DNA of 64,000 bases from Symploca sp. SIO1C2 (GTDB taxonomy: Bacteria; Cyanobacteriota; Cyanobacteriia; Cyanobacteriales; Coleofasciculaceae), in NCBI GenBank assembly GCA_010672925.1, contig JAAHFP010000002.1:429244-493243 (forward strand), given 5' to 3'. A program made the translations under genes and the position numbers. The notes beneath the pieces were generated by a model that saw nothing but the letters and a program-made list of their open reading frames with translations, did not search any database and was not told where the DNA came from. Numbering within the stretch: position 1 is the first letter of the stretch; each line of letters starts with the position of its first letter. Positions 28,314 to 37,510 of the stretch are shown here, in pieces.

Positions 28314-29615
28314 TTAGAGAGTACGAATTTCCTGACCAGTAGTTAAATTCCATAGTTTAATAATATTACCCCAACCACCACTGGCGAGGGTTTGTCCATC
28401 TGGAGTGATGGCAATAGATTCAATAATGCTTGATTGTCGAGGAAAAGAGCGAAGTTCTTCACCGGTGTTCAAATTCCATATTTTGATGGTGTTGTCCAAG
28501 CTACCACTAATGAGGGTTTGCCCATCAGGACTAACCACGACTGAACTTATCCCAGCTGAATGACTCTTGAGGGTGCGCCGACGATTACCAGTGCTGACTT
28601 CCCACAAGTCAATGGTACCATCGCCACTACCACTGATAAGAATATGTCCATCAGGACTAAAAGCCATAGAGTTGACCCCAAAAGTTGGACTAGTCAGAGT
28701 GCGAAGTTCTTCCCCAGTATCTAGGTTCCAGAGTTTAATCATATTCCAACTGCCAGTAGCCAGGATTTTGCCATTAGGACTGATGGCCACAGAGTAAATG
28801 CTGTCGGGATGTCCCTTGATTGTCCGCCTTAAGGAGCTATTTGCTCCCAAGTTCCACACCTTAATAGTTTTGTCACCACCCGCACTGACTAGGGTTTGTC
28901 CATCGGGACTAATTGCGACTGCTTCTATCCATTTACTATGACCAACCAGGGTGCTAATTGCTTCACCGGTATCCATACGCCAAATTTTAACTTGCTTGTC
29001 GTGACCTGTACTAGCCAGCAATTGCCCGTTGGGACTAATGGCAAGGGACAAAATCGGTAAGGAATGACCGGTAAGAGTACGAAGTTTGACACCTGTTTGT
29101 AAATTCCACAGGGTAATTTGATTGTTACCAGTAACACCAGCAAGGGTTTTTCCATCTGGTGCAATGGCAACCACCGCATGTCCGGAGAGGATACGTGCTA
29201 GGAGTTGAGGGGGTTGTTGTGAGGGGGAGAGCCTAAAACTGGAAACATCACTATTCTTTTTATTTTGACCGGTTATATCAAGTTCGGATAAACAGTTATA
29301 ATTCTCTTCTACCTTACAACTTTCTTTTTTCCCTCGGAGCTCCTGCCTCCGGTTCCCCTCCTGGGAGGGGTTAGGGGTGGGTTCTGCCTTATTGCCACTG
29401 AAGTGTAAGTATTCTACCGAACTTGATATTATATTCTTTCCGCGTCTTGCTGAGCTATCAAATTGCTTGTGGTCAACTGCTAGTTCTGGCCTACTTATAC
29501 TTTCTTGCTGTATCACTGTATTTTCCCAGCTATCGTTAGCTGCTATAGGAAGAAAGAAACTAATAAGTAGGGTGAGGTGAGTAAATGGGATAACCATAGC
29601 GATTGCCTTTACCAC
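28314..29615 (-). CDS. Secreted or membrane-tethered WD40 seven-blade propeller protein
   Basis: A 433-residue protein with a hydrophobic N-terminal segment (about residues 6-26, PIAA end) that looks like a signal peptide. Met7 is an alternative start. Residues 145-433 hold seven WD40 units, each with a GH or SH start, a (S/P)PDG(Q/K)TLxSG core and a final xLWNL, enough for one closed propeller. Such domains are protein-interaction scaffolds; no catalytic motif is present. The linker between signal and propeller is low-complexity. It includes AEPTPNPSQEGNRRQEL, the translation of a mobile palindrome (29342-29386), so the linker has tolerated an insertion. The partner is unknown. Confidence 0.85.
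   Translation of the reverse strand: MVKAIAMVIPFTHLTLLISFFLPIAANDSWENTVIQQESISRPELAVDHKQFDSSARRGKNIISSSVEYLHFSGNKAEPTPNPSQEGNRRQELRGKKESCKVEENYNCLSELDITGQNKKNSDVSSFRLSPSQQPPQLLARILSGHAVVAIAPDGKTLAGVTGNNQITLWNLQTGVKLRTLTGHSLPILSLAISPNGQLLASTGHDKQVKIWRMDTGEAISTLVGHSKWIEAVAISPDGQTLVSAGGDKTIKVWNLGANSSLRRTIKGHPDSIYSVAISPNGKILATGSWNMIKLWNLDTGEELRTLTSPTFGVNSMAFSPDGHILISGSGDGTIDLWEVSTGNRRRTLKSHSAGISSVVVSPDGQTLISGSLDNTIKIWNLNTGEELRSFPRQSSIIESIAITPDGQTLASGGWGNIIKLWNLTTGQEIRTL
29342..29386 (-). repeat. Palindromic repeat inside the WD40 gene
   Basis: Contains CCCCTCCTGGGAGGGG followed by TTAGGGGTGGG. I recall this as a dispersed cyanobacterial repeat whose translation gives TPNPSQEGN. Here it lies in frame in the linker of the WD40 protein. 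Confidence 0.75.
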
Positions 29616-29694
29616 CAGCTTGCGCTGATGACGAAGTGATAGTTTTACTACTTATCAGTAGATACACGGGAATATACGCAAATTGGTAATACTT

Positions 29695-29902
29695 AGGGCT
29701 TGCTGCATAAGTATGTAAGCTATACCAGACAGTGCTTTCAGTCATTATTTACCTGAAAAAGTGCAAGGAAATTGTATTGATAGGCTCATTTTTCTTGCAC
29801 AAATGATGAACATTTTGCGTTCTCTACAATTATTATTTCCCTTGTCCTCCTTGTCCTCCTTGTCTCCCTTGTCTCCCTTGTCTGACTTATTCAGCAAACC
29901 CT
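29695..29902 (+). mobile_element. MITE family A, copy 3
   Basis: A 208-bp element with ends AGGGCTTGCTGCATAAGT and ACTTATTCAGCAAACCCT, flanked by ACTT (29691-29694 and 29903-29906). The core ATTGATAGGCTCATTTTTC is shared with copies 1 and 4, and about five CTCCTTGTC nonamers precede the right end. Confidence 0.92.
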
Positions 29903-29949
29903 ACTTAGATCTTGCACGCCTGTCGAAAACTTACTTGTGAAGGTAGGGA

Positions 29950-30016
29950 ACAGGCAACAGGGAAGAACCTACTTTCATTACCTGGTGGTGAAAAATTTTT
30001 TCATTGGGACTGCCTC
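29950..30016 (-). repeat. Repeat G, uninterrupted copy
   Basis: Read on the minus strand, this matches the DNA on both sides of MITE B copy 2: AATGAAAAAATTTTTCACC, then ACCAGGTAATGAAAGTAG, then CTTCCCTGTTGCC. It shows the pre-insertion state of that site. A weaker third copy lies near 35157-35215. Confidence 0.88.
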
Positions 30017-30051
30017 CTGCCTTCTGCCTCCTGCCTTCTGCCTTCTTTACA

Positions 30052-30579
30052 CTAGGAAGGTGAATTGTTCATTTCAATCAGAAAAGCTATCATTACAGAA
30101 AATAAGGCCATATTAGCAAACCAATAGGTAACAGTTTGGTTTTCCTGAATTTGCTCAATCAACAGTACTGGATCTTCACTAGGAGTTAAGGTATAGACAA
30201 TCCGGCAATTTGGGTTTTTCTCAGTTGTCATACAGACAAAATCATAACCGTTTGTTTCTGATGTACTCAGTTCCAAGAAACCATCGGGTCGATACAATTC
30301 TAGACGTTGGCTAATATCTTGACAACGTTTCTGGGGCATCCAAGGAGCACCAAAAAAATCAGAAGCCTCAGGCTTTAAAGTTAACCAAGGGGAAGAATAA
30401 AGAGACTGACCTGCTGGACTATACATTACTGTATACTGCTCATCAATCAGTTCACAAGTGAATTCAGTATCTATCGGAGCTTCCTCAGGGGTAGCAGCTT
30501 CGCTATCTATGACATTCATGCTACAGCTATTCAGTAAGGCAGCCAAAGCAAGAAATATATAAATAATTGCATTTGTCAT
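30052..30579 (-). CDS. COP23-domain lipoprotein
   Basis: A 175-residue lipoprotein: signal segment IIYIFLALAALLNSC with lipobox LLNSC and Cys19 as the lipidated residue. Residues 40-140 resemble the COP23 domain, named after a circadian oscillating cyanobacterial membrane protein. Matching features are FTCELID, the Trp-Leu strand, PQKRCQDISQRLE, the FVCMT strand and CRIVYTLTPSEDP, with conserved cysteines that probably pair. The C-terminus has a second hydrophobic stretch (ANMALFSVMIAFLI), which is unusual for a plain lipoprotein. Function of the family is unknown. Heptamer repeats (TTATTTG type) directly precede the start. Confidence 0.72.
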   Translation of the reverse strand: MTNAIIYIFLALAALLNSCSMNVIDSEAATPEEAPIDTEFTCELIDEQYTVMYSPAGQSLYSSPWLTLKPEASDFFGAPWMPQKRCQDISQRLELYRPDGFLELSTSETNGYDFVCMTTEKNPNCRIVYTLTPSEDPVLLIEQIQENQTVTYWFANMALFSVMIAFLIEMNNSPS

Positions 30580-30656
30580 TTGTTATTTGTTGTTGGTTAT
30601 TTGTTGTTTGTCGTTAGTTATTGCTCTCGATAAACACACTCAGCTGCATCCGGCTT

Positions 30657-30726
30657 GGGCGTAGCATTTGGATAGGGATACATGGTTCTATGTGCTTAAA
30701 TTATCGCCCAAATGCTACGCCCCTAC
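30657..30726. repeat. Repeat F, copy 1 (GGGCGTAGCATTTGG inverted repeat)
   Basis: A 15-bp inverted repeat (30657-30671 and 30708-30722) around a 36-bp loop. Related copies are at 45339-45407 (start of devB) and 49932-50000 (inside a gene). Heptamer arrays (GGCAGAA at 30770-30800 and ATTCTTA/ATTCTTC at about 30953-30988) fill the rest of this gap. Confidence 0.82.
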
Positions 30727-31002
30727 ATCTATTATTCATTACTTATTACTTATTACTTTCAAGAAACAAGGCAGAAGGCAGAGGGCAGAAGGCAGAAGGA
30801 AAGACGGTTTTGCTTGTTTGTTCCATTTGTCGCGGGTGGCCATCGCCGCCAGTGGGGTTGCTCTTCAGAAACTAAAAATGCCTACAAGATATCTAAATCC
30901 CTTGATATAACTAGTTTCTGACTTCTTTTTCGGCGATTAAATTAATGAATTCTTAATTCTTCATTCTTAATTCTTCATTCTTAATTCGCCGTTAGGCGCT
31001 TA

Positions 31003-31905
31003 TTACTTATAATTAAGCCGGTCTTCAACTGTTAATTTCGGATAGGCGATACCGTATTTAGTAAATACTTGCTTTGCTCGCCTAATCAAATCCGTCTTGT
31101 AAGCAAACTCATCCCGTGCATCCATTGGGTATGCTCTCAGTTTAAAATGAGTACCCCAGAGAGTTTCCTCCATCTGTACTGCGACTGGTAATTTCAGTTG
31201 TGTGTATTTGCTGGTGTAGGCTACTTGGTAAAGAATTTGTGTAACTAATTCAACGTCAACATCATGGTCTAGGTAAAAATCGGTTAATACCTGAGCTTCT
31301 AATTGACCACTGTTAGCATTAGAAATCGCCTCTGTCCAGTTTTTACTGTGGGGAATATTGACAATATTATCATCAGGGGTTTGCAAACGAATACCTCTTA
31401 AGCCATAACCTATTACCTCCCCATAATGATCACCAATTTGAACGCGATCGCCTATACGATAGGTCACTTCAAATAGAGCCATAATTCCGGCAATTATTGA
31501 ACTAACTAGGTCTTTAAAAGCGAATCCTAGAGCAACGGCAACGGCACTAGTTAAGGCTAAAACATTTCTTGCTGATATATCAATAAATAAATTGATAAGA
31601 TGACTAATAACTACAACAATAATTAATCCTTTACAAAAAGGAATAGATTGCTTAACTACTAAGCGAAAGCGACGAGGTACTTGCTCTGAAAGCCAATCAG
31701 AAGCTACCTGAATTATCCTGAGAATTGCGTAAGCAAGTAAAATACTCAGAACTCCATTGACTATTTGGGGAGTTCCTATTTTTTTCAAAATTCCTGGTTG
31801 TATACTACTGCCACTTGATGTTTGAGCTAACCAAGGGAAGTGACTGAGCAGCTGTAAGCCATCAATATAGAGATGTGATATGAAGGTAAATGACAACATA
31901 ATCAA
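31003..31905 (-). CDS. Small-conductance mechanosensitive channel (MscS family)
   Basis: A 300-residue pore protein that opens under membrane tension and releases solutes after osmotic downshift. There are three to four membrane segments. The first is near residues 48-68 and the second near 88-108. The pore helix is NVLALTSAVAVALGFAFKDLVSS, followed by GIMALFEVTYRIGDRVQIGDHYGEV, the MscS signature with its beta domain. The C-terminal alpha/beta vestibule ends in YGIAYPKLTVE. Length is close to E. coli MscS. Its ATG overlaps the stop of the upstream gene by 4 bp, so the two are translationally coupled. Confidence 0.92.
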   Translation of the reverse strand: MIMLSFTFISHLYIDGLQLLSHFPWLAQTSSGSSIQPGILKKIGTPQIVNGVLSILLAYAILRIIQVASDWLSEQVPRRFRLVVKQSIPFCKGLIIVVVISHLINLFIDISARNVLALTSAVAVALGFAFKDLVSSIIAGIMALFEVTYRIGDRVQIGDHYGEVIGYGLRGIRLQTPDDNIVNIPHSKNWTEAISNANSGQLEAQVLTDFYLDHDVDVELVTQILYQVAYTSKYTQLKLPVAVQMEETLWGTHFKLRAYPMDARDEFAYKTDLIRRAKQVFTKYGIAYPKLTVEDRLNYK

Positions 31906-32972
31906 TCTTCTTCAATAAAAAAGTTATTGTGAGTTAGTTCCCATCGAAGCCTCGGATAGTGAGCTGGATTAACCATTAGTAACTGCCCCCGTCGCAAAAT
32001 GACTCCACTCCGCAGTAAAACTTGCACTTGCCCTTGAACAATACTTTCCGCTTCTCCTAAACTAAGAGCTAAACAAGGTAAATTTATCTGACCATGTAGT
32101 AGCAGGGAGAACAGCAGATAACGGTCTTCAGCAGTTAACTTGGGTAAATCTGGTAACGTTACTGATGTCGGCTGGATTTTGCCTAAATTTTCCTCTTCTA
32201 TAGAAGTGATGTCAGGGTCAGAGGGGACATACTTTAGGGCAGATATCCATAATTGTACTGCGACTGCGCTTATTCCTAAAGATAAATCCTCTAGACGCTC
32301 AAAATACGACTGGGATTTGTTTTTTTGTTCATTTTTAGTTGACTCATCTTCACTAAAATCAATGGCTATTTCTTCAATAATGGGTGTTAACCAAGCTTGG
32401 AGTTCCTCACTATTCACTACTGGCAGCTGCTGTAGTTGTTCAAAATAGGCATCGATTTGGCAGACATAGCTCAAATACTTCCAAGTCCATTGATTACAGC
32501 CAATTAACCAAAAACGAGATTGCTCCCTTGTTACCAAGTCTCGCAAATAGGTAACTCCATCCCAACCCTGAACACAGCGCAAAAAGTACCAGGATAAATC
32601 AGGAATCACCACAATTTGGCGTTTGCTGCTAGGTTCGAGCTCAAATTGCTTCTCAAATGCTTGTTTTAATTTTGCTGTAATTGCTGATGGGTCTGTTAAC
32701 TGTATCGATTCTGGCAGAGGATTAATGATTTGCCATGCCTCAGGCTGCCAAGTGATTAAGCTTTCTTGCAGAGTCTGGGAAATTCGCTCAATAGGCTTAC
32801 CCAAAATGACTAAGCTGTTGGCAGTTGGATCTTCTTGCCAAGTAGAGAGGGCTTCCTTGAGTGCTGTTTGCACCACTGATTGATGGGTGGGATGAGTAGA
32901 TAAACTCTCAATCCTTGTCATCAGTTGGTTGGTAGTTGACCTTGGTAAATCTTTAAGGGTGTCTCCTAGCAT
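31902..32972 (-). CDS. Unknown cytosolic protein coupled to MscS
   Basis: A 356-residue protein I cannot name. It has no membrane segment. The first 210 residues alternate strands and helices (SLVILGKPIERISQTL, RQIVVIPDLSWYFLRC, FWLIGCNQWTWKYLS), the pattern of a P-loop or Rossmann-like ATPase, but no Walker A motif is visible. The middle is an acidic, Lys/Glu-rich linker (about 208-222). The C-terminal 75 residues (KLTAEDRYLLFSLLLHGQINLPCLALSLGE ... LRSGVILRRGQLLMVNPAHYPRLR) look like a winged helix. The 4-bp stop/start overlap with the channel gene implies a joint function, perhaps control of channel gating or assembly (inference). Confidence 0.72.
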   Translation of the reverse strand: MLGDTLKDLPRSTTNQLMTRIESLSTHPTHQSVVQTALKEALSTWQEDPTANSLVILGKPIERISQTLQESLITWQPEAWQIINPLPESIQLTDPSAITAKLKQAFEKQFELEPSSKRQIVVIPDLSWYFLRCVQGWDGVTYLRDLVTREQSRFWLIGCNQWTWKYLSYVCQIDAYFEQLQQLPVVNSEELQAWLTPIIEEIAIDFSEDESTKNEQKNKSQSYFERLEDLSLGISAVAVQLWISALKYVPSDPDITSIEEENLGKIQPTSVTLPDLPKLTAEDRYLLFSLLLHGQINLPCLALSLGEAESIVQGQVQVLLRSGVILRRGQLLMVNPAHYPRLRWELTHNNFFIEED

Positions 32973-33029
32973 GAGAATGGGGAATGGGGAATGGGGAAGG
33001 TCGAATGGGGAATGGGGAAGGTCGAATTA

Positions 33030-33247
33030 GTGCTTTATTAAAAAATAGCAGTTCTGGTATCCGTGAAGTGCATCTAATTGTTGAGACTCTATTCCTCTGT
33101 GGAACTGGCATTGGTGCCAGTGCTGCTTGAATGAGAAGCGAGCAAGATGTTTGCGCTACGCACACGCTACGCGAACGAACTACAATGCATTGCAAAATAG
33201 CAATTATCGCATCCACGAGGCACATCCAATCCCAATTCCCAATTCCC
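33030..33247. repeat. Diverged direct repeats upstream of the MscS pair
   Basis: AAAATAGCAGTTCTGGTATC (about 33042) and AAAATAGCAATTATCGCATC (about 33196) start two related stretches of some 37 bp. Between them lies CTACGCACACGCTACGCG, a short tandem. The reading frame that spans this area has no protein-like composition. Confidence 0.6.
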
Positions 33248-34084
33248 CTATAAATGAAACTTAACCAAATTTTCCATAGGATCTTGGATAACTAAACCTA
33301 CTTCAATGTGATATTTAGCTGCTGCTTCCTCTAATAATTCCCGATTTAAATAGCCAATAGCACCTATAACATTAATCGGAGATGTCCTAGATTCGGCAAA
33401 TCTTAAGATATGTTGCTGTAGAAAATCATCAAAACTAGATAAAATCAAGTCTCGGAAGTAAGGGATATTCTTATGCTGGATAATGTAAGCAGCAAAGGAA
33501 GCCAGGAACCGATTAGGCATGGGATTTTTGTAAACGCTGTTATGAATATCGGCATCCGTTAACTGAAAATCCTGAACAAACATTAATCTGACTTCCTCAG
33601 GGACTTCATCGTGGAGATAGTCTTTAATAAACCTTTTTCCCATATAGGAACCACTACCTTCATCTCCCAGGATAAATCCTAAAGCTCTGACACGCTTCAG
33701 GATCTTCTGCCCGTCGTAATAACAAGTATTGGCTCCTGTACCCAAAATTGAAGCTAATCCCGGTTTTTTACCACAAAGTGCCCTAGCAGCTGCCAATAAA
33801 TCATGTTTTACTTCTGTAGGCACATCTTGAAATACTTTCTTGAATGCTTCCTGGATGATGCTGATAGGTGTTTCACTAGAGCAACCAGCACCATAAAAAT
33901 GAATTGAAGCTAAATGTTGAATATCAACAGTGGGCAAAATTTCATTTGCTAAAACCTTAATTAGAGATTCCTCGGTGTGGAAATAGGGATTTAAACCAAT
34001 GGTACGGATAGTTTTTTTGACCTCACTATCCTTAACAAGAACCCAGCTGGTTTTAGTAGAGCCGCTATCAGCGATTAATTTCAT
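33248..34084 (-). CDS. BadF/BadG-type ATPase, probable N-acetylglucosamine kinase
   Basis: A 278-residue member of the ASKHA (acetate/sugar kinase-Hsp70-actin) superfamily. The phosphate-1 loop is ADSGSTKTSW at residues 4-13, the phosphate-2 segment is GLASILGTGANTCYYDG, and LGFILGDEGSGSYMGK follows. These match N-acetylglucosamine-kinase-like BadF proteins that are common in Bacteroidetes. It likely phosphorylates an amino sugar, perhaps from cell-wall recycling. It lies 56 bp downstream of ilvE in the same direction. The link to branched-chain amino acids is not obvious, so co-transcription may be incidental. Confidence 0.82.
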   Translation of the reverse strand: MKLIADSGSTKTSWVLVKDSEVKKTIRTIGLNPYFHTEESLIKVLANEILPTVDIQHLASIHFYGAGCSSETPISIIQEAFKKVFQDVPTEVKHDLLAAARALCGKKPGLASILGTGANTCYYDGQKILKRVRALGFILGDEGSGSYMGKRFIKDYLHDEVPEEVRLMFVQDFQLTDADIHNSVYKNPMPNRFLASFAAYIIQHKNIPYFRDLILSSFDDFLQQHILRFAESRTSPINVIGAIGYLNRELLEEAAAKYHIEVGLVIQDPMENLVKFHL

Positions 34085-34140
34085 GTTCTTTTGTATCCCT
34101 ATCTCCCCTCCCTTCCCACAGTTCCCACACCCTGTTTCCC

Positions 34141-35058
34141 TTACCCTTCCTTAGAAACAGAATATACCCAATCTTGGTATTGAGGTTCTCGATTTTCGGT
34201 AATTGCCACTAGTTTTTCTTGAAGTTGATCAGTTATAGGTCGAGTTTTAGGTAACTCGTAGCTTTCAAGCTTCTTAACTGGGCTAATTTTGGCTGCTGTT
34301 CCACTGAGAAAAACTTCATCAGCGATTAACAACTCAGTGCGGTCAACTGGTCTTTCAATTGTCTCGATACCCAAGTCTTTGGCAATGGTAATAATACTAT
34401 CTCTGGTAATTCCTTCCAAGATATCTTGGTTAAATCCAGGGGTAATTAGTTTACCAGACCTGACGACAAACACATTCATTCCCGAAGCTTCACTAATTTT
34501 ACCCTGGGTGTTTAAGAGAATCGCTTCATCAAAACCAGATTCTACAGCTTCAGTTTTGGCTAAAGAAGAAGTGATATATGCACCACTAATTTTTCCTCGC
34601 AGAGGTAAGCTACGGTCTTCTTGTCGATACCAGGAGCTAATGCGACAACTAACTCCTTCAGGAGAGAGGTAATCCCCTAGCTCTAAACCATAAACAAAAA
34701 AATCTTTCTCAATCTTATGCAATCTGGGAGAAATTCCTAACCCAGAGTTATAAACAAAAGGTCGAATATAACAAGACTTATCTATTTGATTTTTTTTAAC
34801 AAAGTCAACAATAATTTTTTCTATTTTATCTGCTGGTAAGTCATATTGCAGTAGTTTGGCACTGCTACTTAATCTTTGGCAATGACGGTCTAATCTGAAG
34901 AGGAGTATTTGCTCAGGCTTTTGGGGGTCAGGAATCGCTCTTAGTCCTCCAAATGCTCCAGTGCCATAATGCAAGGCATGGGTCGCAATGGAAATTTTTG
35001 CTTCATTAAAAGGTACAAATTGATTTTGGAAGTAGGCAAATGGTAAAAAGTTATGCAT
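34141..35058 (-). CDS. ilvE: Branched-chain-amino-acid aminotransferase
   Basis: PLP enzyme of fold type IV (305 residues) that interconverts Leu, Ile and Val with their 2-oxo acids. The N-terminus shows ATHALHYGTGAFGGLRAI. The Schiff-base lysine is expected in RGKISGAYITSSLAKTEA. The cofactor-binding end of the fold is seen in QGKISEASGMNVFVV and DEVFLSGTAAKISPV. Length is normal. It is followed by the BadF-type kinase gene. No leader peptide or attenuator is visible in the 300-bp upstream gap. Confidence 0.92.
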   Translation of the reverse strand: MHNFLPFAYFQNQFVPFNEAKISIATHALHYGTGAFGGLRAIPDPQKPEQILLFRLDRHCQRLSSSAKLLQYDLPADKIEKIIVDFVKKNQIDKSCYIRPFVYNSGLGISPRLHKIEKDFFVYGLELGDYLSPEGVSCRISSWYRQEDRSLPLRGKISGAYITSSLAKTEAVESGFDEAILLNTQGKISEASGMNVFVVRSGKLITPGFNQDILEGITRDSIITIAKDLGIETIERPVDRTELLIADEVFLSGTAAKISPVKKLESYELPKTRPITDQLQEKLVAITENREPQYQDWVYSVSKEG

Positions 35059-35359
35059 TTTTAGAGTAAACCCTGAAGGCTAGTAATATAATAGCCTTCA
35101 ATTATCTAAGTTGGACAGTTGAAGGTTAACAGCAGACAGAATGCTCCAAGGCAGTCTTGATGAAAAAATTGTACCACCAAGGATTCTCACCTACATTCTT
35201 ACTTGTTGCCTGTTGCTGACTTAGAAATTAAGCTCAGATCCATTCACCTTGTATGTTTCCAATGAAAAAGCACAGGCAAGATGCCTGTTCCACTCATAAC
35301 TGATGATTGAATTAGTGCATCTTAGCTTAGTTTCAAGACAAAAACCTTCAACCTTGATC
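35059..35359. other. Intergenic gap with a degraded repeat G copy
   Basis: The stretch near 35157-35215 (CTTGATGAAAAAATTGTACC, then TTGTTGCCTGTTGC) resembles repeat G of 28.0 and 29.95 kb. The remainder is AT-rich, with no gene; it includes the ilvE upstream region and the M61 peptidase 3' region. Confidence 0.5.
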
Positions 35360-37144
35360 CTATCCCAAAGGAGTTCCTAACCAGCCAGCAAAGTTCTGCT
35401 TTTGAGCTTCGGTGGGATTCTCTACCGAGACAATCTGGTAGCGACTGGGTTGGGGGGCTCCCAGAGTAACGGGTAAGGTGAGCAGTTCGTCTTGATGGAA
35501 CACTGTTAATTCAATAGTATCAGCAACTTCGTAATCTTTGAGGCGATCGCTCAGTTGTTCCGGGGTCACTCGCAAGCCGTCAATTGCTAGCAACTCATCA
35601 CCAGCATTAACTCCTGCTACGGCTGCTGGGGACATGGCTTCAACAAACTCGACTAGTCCTTTACCCTGCTTGAGCTTTGCTTTAATACCCAGGAAAGGTA
35701 CTGGTTCCTCTTGAGCGGCCACTACCTGTAAACCAAAGGGTTCAAGGTATTGATTAAAAGGCAGTTCCGTAGTACCATCAATGTAATTTTGGAAAAAACT
35801 ACCTAAATTTAAACCTGCTACTGATTCAATCACTCCTTGTAACTGTTGAGGAGTATAACCTATCTCTTCCTGGCCAAATTGCTCCCACATGTGACGCATC
35901 ACATCATCCAGCGATCGCTGATTTCCATGACGGGTACGGATCAGTAAGTCTAGGAGCAAGCAAACCATTTCCCCTTTCAAGTAGTAGGAAATTTCAAAAT
36001 TGTCGCTATTAGCATCCCGACGATAGAGTTTAATCCAGGCATCCCAACTCGACTCACTCGCTGGCTGTACTTTACGGCCTGGGGTCTTTTGCAATCGGGT
36101 AATCTCCTTGCCCAAACTCTCTAAGAAAGTTTTGGTTTCATAAATACCGGCTCTTTGGGGAATTACTAAATCATAGTAACTTGTTGCCCCTTCACAAAAC
36201 CACAGACAACTAGTGTAATTTTCCTGCTCATAATTAAACACCTCTAAAGCTTGCGGTCGAATCCGCTTGACGTTCCACAGGTGAAAAAATTCGTGAGCCA
36301 CTAATTGCATAAACCTATAGTACTGCTCCTTAGCCCGAAAACCGAAGCGGGGGAAATTTAAAGAACAGCTATACTTATGTTCAAGACCTCCAAAACCGTT
36401 AGCGGAGAGATGCAGCAAAAATAGATAATGGTCGTAGGGTAAGCCTCCATACAACTGAGCTTCCACTTCAATAATTTTCTTCGTGTCGGCAATGATCTGT
36501 TCTGGGTTAGCATTACCTCTTCCCCAGATTGCCAGTTGATGAGATTTTCCTAGTACCTCAAAGTTATATAACTGTTGCCCGCCAATCTCAAAGGGGCTAT
36601 CCACCAAGGTATCAAAATCTACTGCCTCAAAGGTATTGCTTTTTCCTGATACTGGTGGTAGAGATGTAGTGACGCGCCAATCAGGTTGCCCTGGTGCGAT
36701 AGTTACCCAAATCCGCTGTTGCTCCCAACCGGGTATAAAAAAGAACAAAGCAGCGCCGTTGAAATAACCGTGGGTGGCATCTAGATGATTTGTCCGCACG
36801 GTCAATTCATTGGCAAATATGCGGTAGCGTACTGTAATCGCTGAAGTGTTCCCTGTCTCAACCTGCCAGTGATTTTTACTCACTTTGTGCCAAGGCAAAG
36901 GCTGCTTTGTGTCATCAGCATTAGCAGAAAAATTCTGTAGATGTTTGGCATACTCCCTAACCAGGTAGGATCCAGGAGTCCAAACCGGCATTTTCAAATC
37001 CAGCGCCCCTTGTTGCCAGCCTTGTACTTGTAGGGTTACCTCAAACAGGTGAGACTCTGGTTGAGGCATTGCTACTTGATAGTGAATTGCCTGTATTGCA
37101 CTGCTAGCAGTACTACTAGGACGAACTGTGGTTGCTTCAGTCAT
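35360..37144 (-). CDS. M61 family metallopeptidase with PDZ domain
   Basis: A 594-residue glycyl-aminopeptidase-like enzyme. The N-terminal beta domain begins with IHYQVAMPQPESHLFEVTL. The gluzincin catalytic domain has the zinc motif HEFFHLWNVKR (His284, Glu285, His288), and the third ligand is expected in the ENYTSCLWFCEGATSYY helix. A PDZ domain occupies about residues 490-570 (FLGIKAKLKQGKGLVEFVEAMSPAAVAGVNAGDELLAIDG). No signal peptide is visible, so it is probably cytosolic. Substrates of bacterial M61 enzymes are poorly known; they favour N-terminal Gly or Ala. The gene is monocistronic by spacing. Confidence 0.9.
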   Translation of the reverse strand: MTEATTVRPSSTASSAIQAIHYQVAMPQPESHLFEVTLQVQGWQQGALDLKMPVWTPGSYLVREYAKHLQNFSANADDTKQPLPWHKVSKNHWQVETGNTSAITVRYRIFANELTVRTNHLDATHGYFNGAALFFFIPGWEQQRIWVTIAPGQPDWRVTTSLPPVSGKSNTFEAVDFDTLVDSPFEIGGQQLYNFEVLGKSHQLAIWGRGNANPEQIIADTKKIIEVEAQLYGGLPYDHYLFLLHLSANGFGGLEHKYSCSLNFPRFGFRAKEQYYRFMQLVAHEFFHLWNVKRIRPQALEVFNYEQENYTSCLWFCEGATSYYDLVIPQRAGIYETKTFLESLGKEITRLQKTPGRKVQPASESSWDAWIKLYRRDANSDNFEISYYLKGEMVCLLLDLLIRTRHGNQRSLDDVMRHMWEQFGQEEIGYTPQQLQGVIESVAGLNLGSFFQNYIDGTTELPFNQYLEPFGLQVVAAQEEPVPFLGIKAKLKQGKGLVEFVEAMSPAAVAGVNAGDELLAIDGLRVTPEQLSDRLKDYEVADTIELTVFHQDELLTLPVTLGAPQPSRYQIVSVENPTEAQKQNFAGWLGTPLG

Positions 37145-37510
37145 TATTTTGTGATGAGCAATTAGTGATTGTACTTAGATTAACAATCTTTGGTCTTGAT
37201 TTTTTGACAAAATACCTAAGATTGTTTTTTTGTCTAGTGTATTAAGGGAGAAATAATTGCTCAGTGAGCAACGACTGTCAAATAAATTGCCCACTGAGCA
37301 GCGATAGTTATATCAAGGGAACAGGCAATGGTGCTCAAAGTTCCCCAAAGCTCAGAAAAAATCAGCTTACTCTCTCTTTTGCTCTTGTTTTCACCTTCTA
37401 TCTCCTTACTTCCTCTTCTGATTCCCTATTGCTACATTAAAGGGTATTAACCCCTAGCTAGAGGGATGACTACACGGGTATGATCTATAGCAGTTTTGTC
37501 GGCCAATCAG
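37145..37510. other. Divergent gap with hairpins TGCTCAGTGAGCA
   Basis: This 366-bp divergent region holds two related 25-bp stretches (about 37255-37279 and 37286-37310), each containing an AATTGCTCAGTGAGCA-like hairpin. A heptamer-like CTTCCTCTTCTGATTCCC tract follows. Promoters for the M61 peptidase and the cell-wall hydrolase must lie here; none is distinct. Confidence 0.5.

Noticed and set aside
27825-28346. Several overlapping frames with [14 protein letters not shown] or SSLSSLSS repeats
   Set aside because: They are translations of the heptamer and nonamer arrays and MITE B; no start signal or protein-like part.
32953-33225. Minus-strand 90-codon frame upstream of the MscS partner
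   Set aside because: The C-terminus is repeat translation (RPSPFPI twice) and the rest spans diverged direct repeats; no ribosome-binding site.
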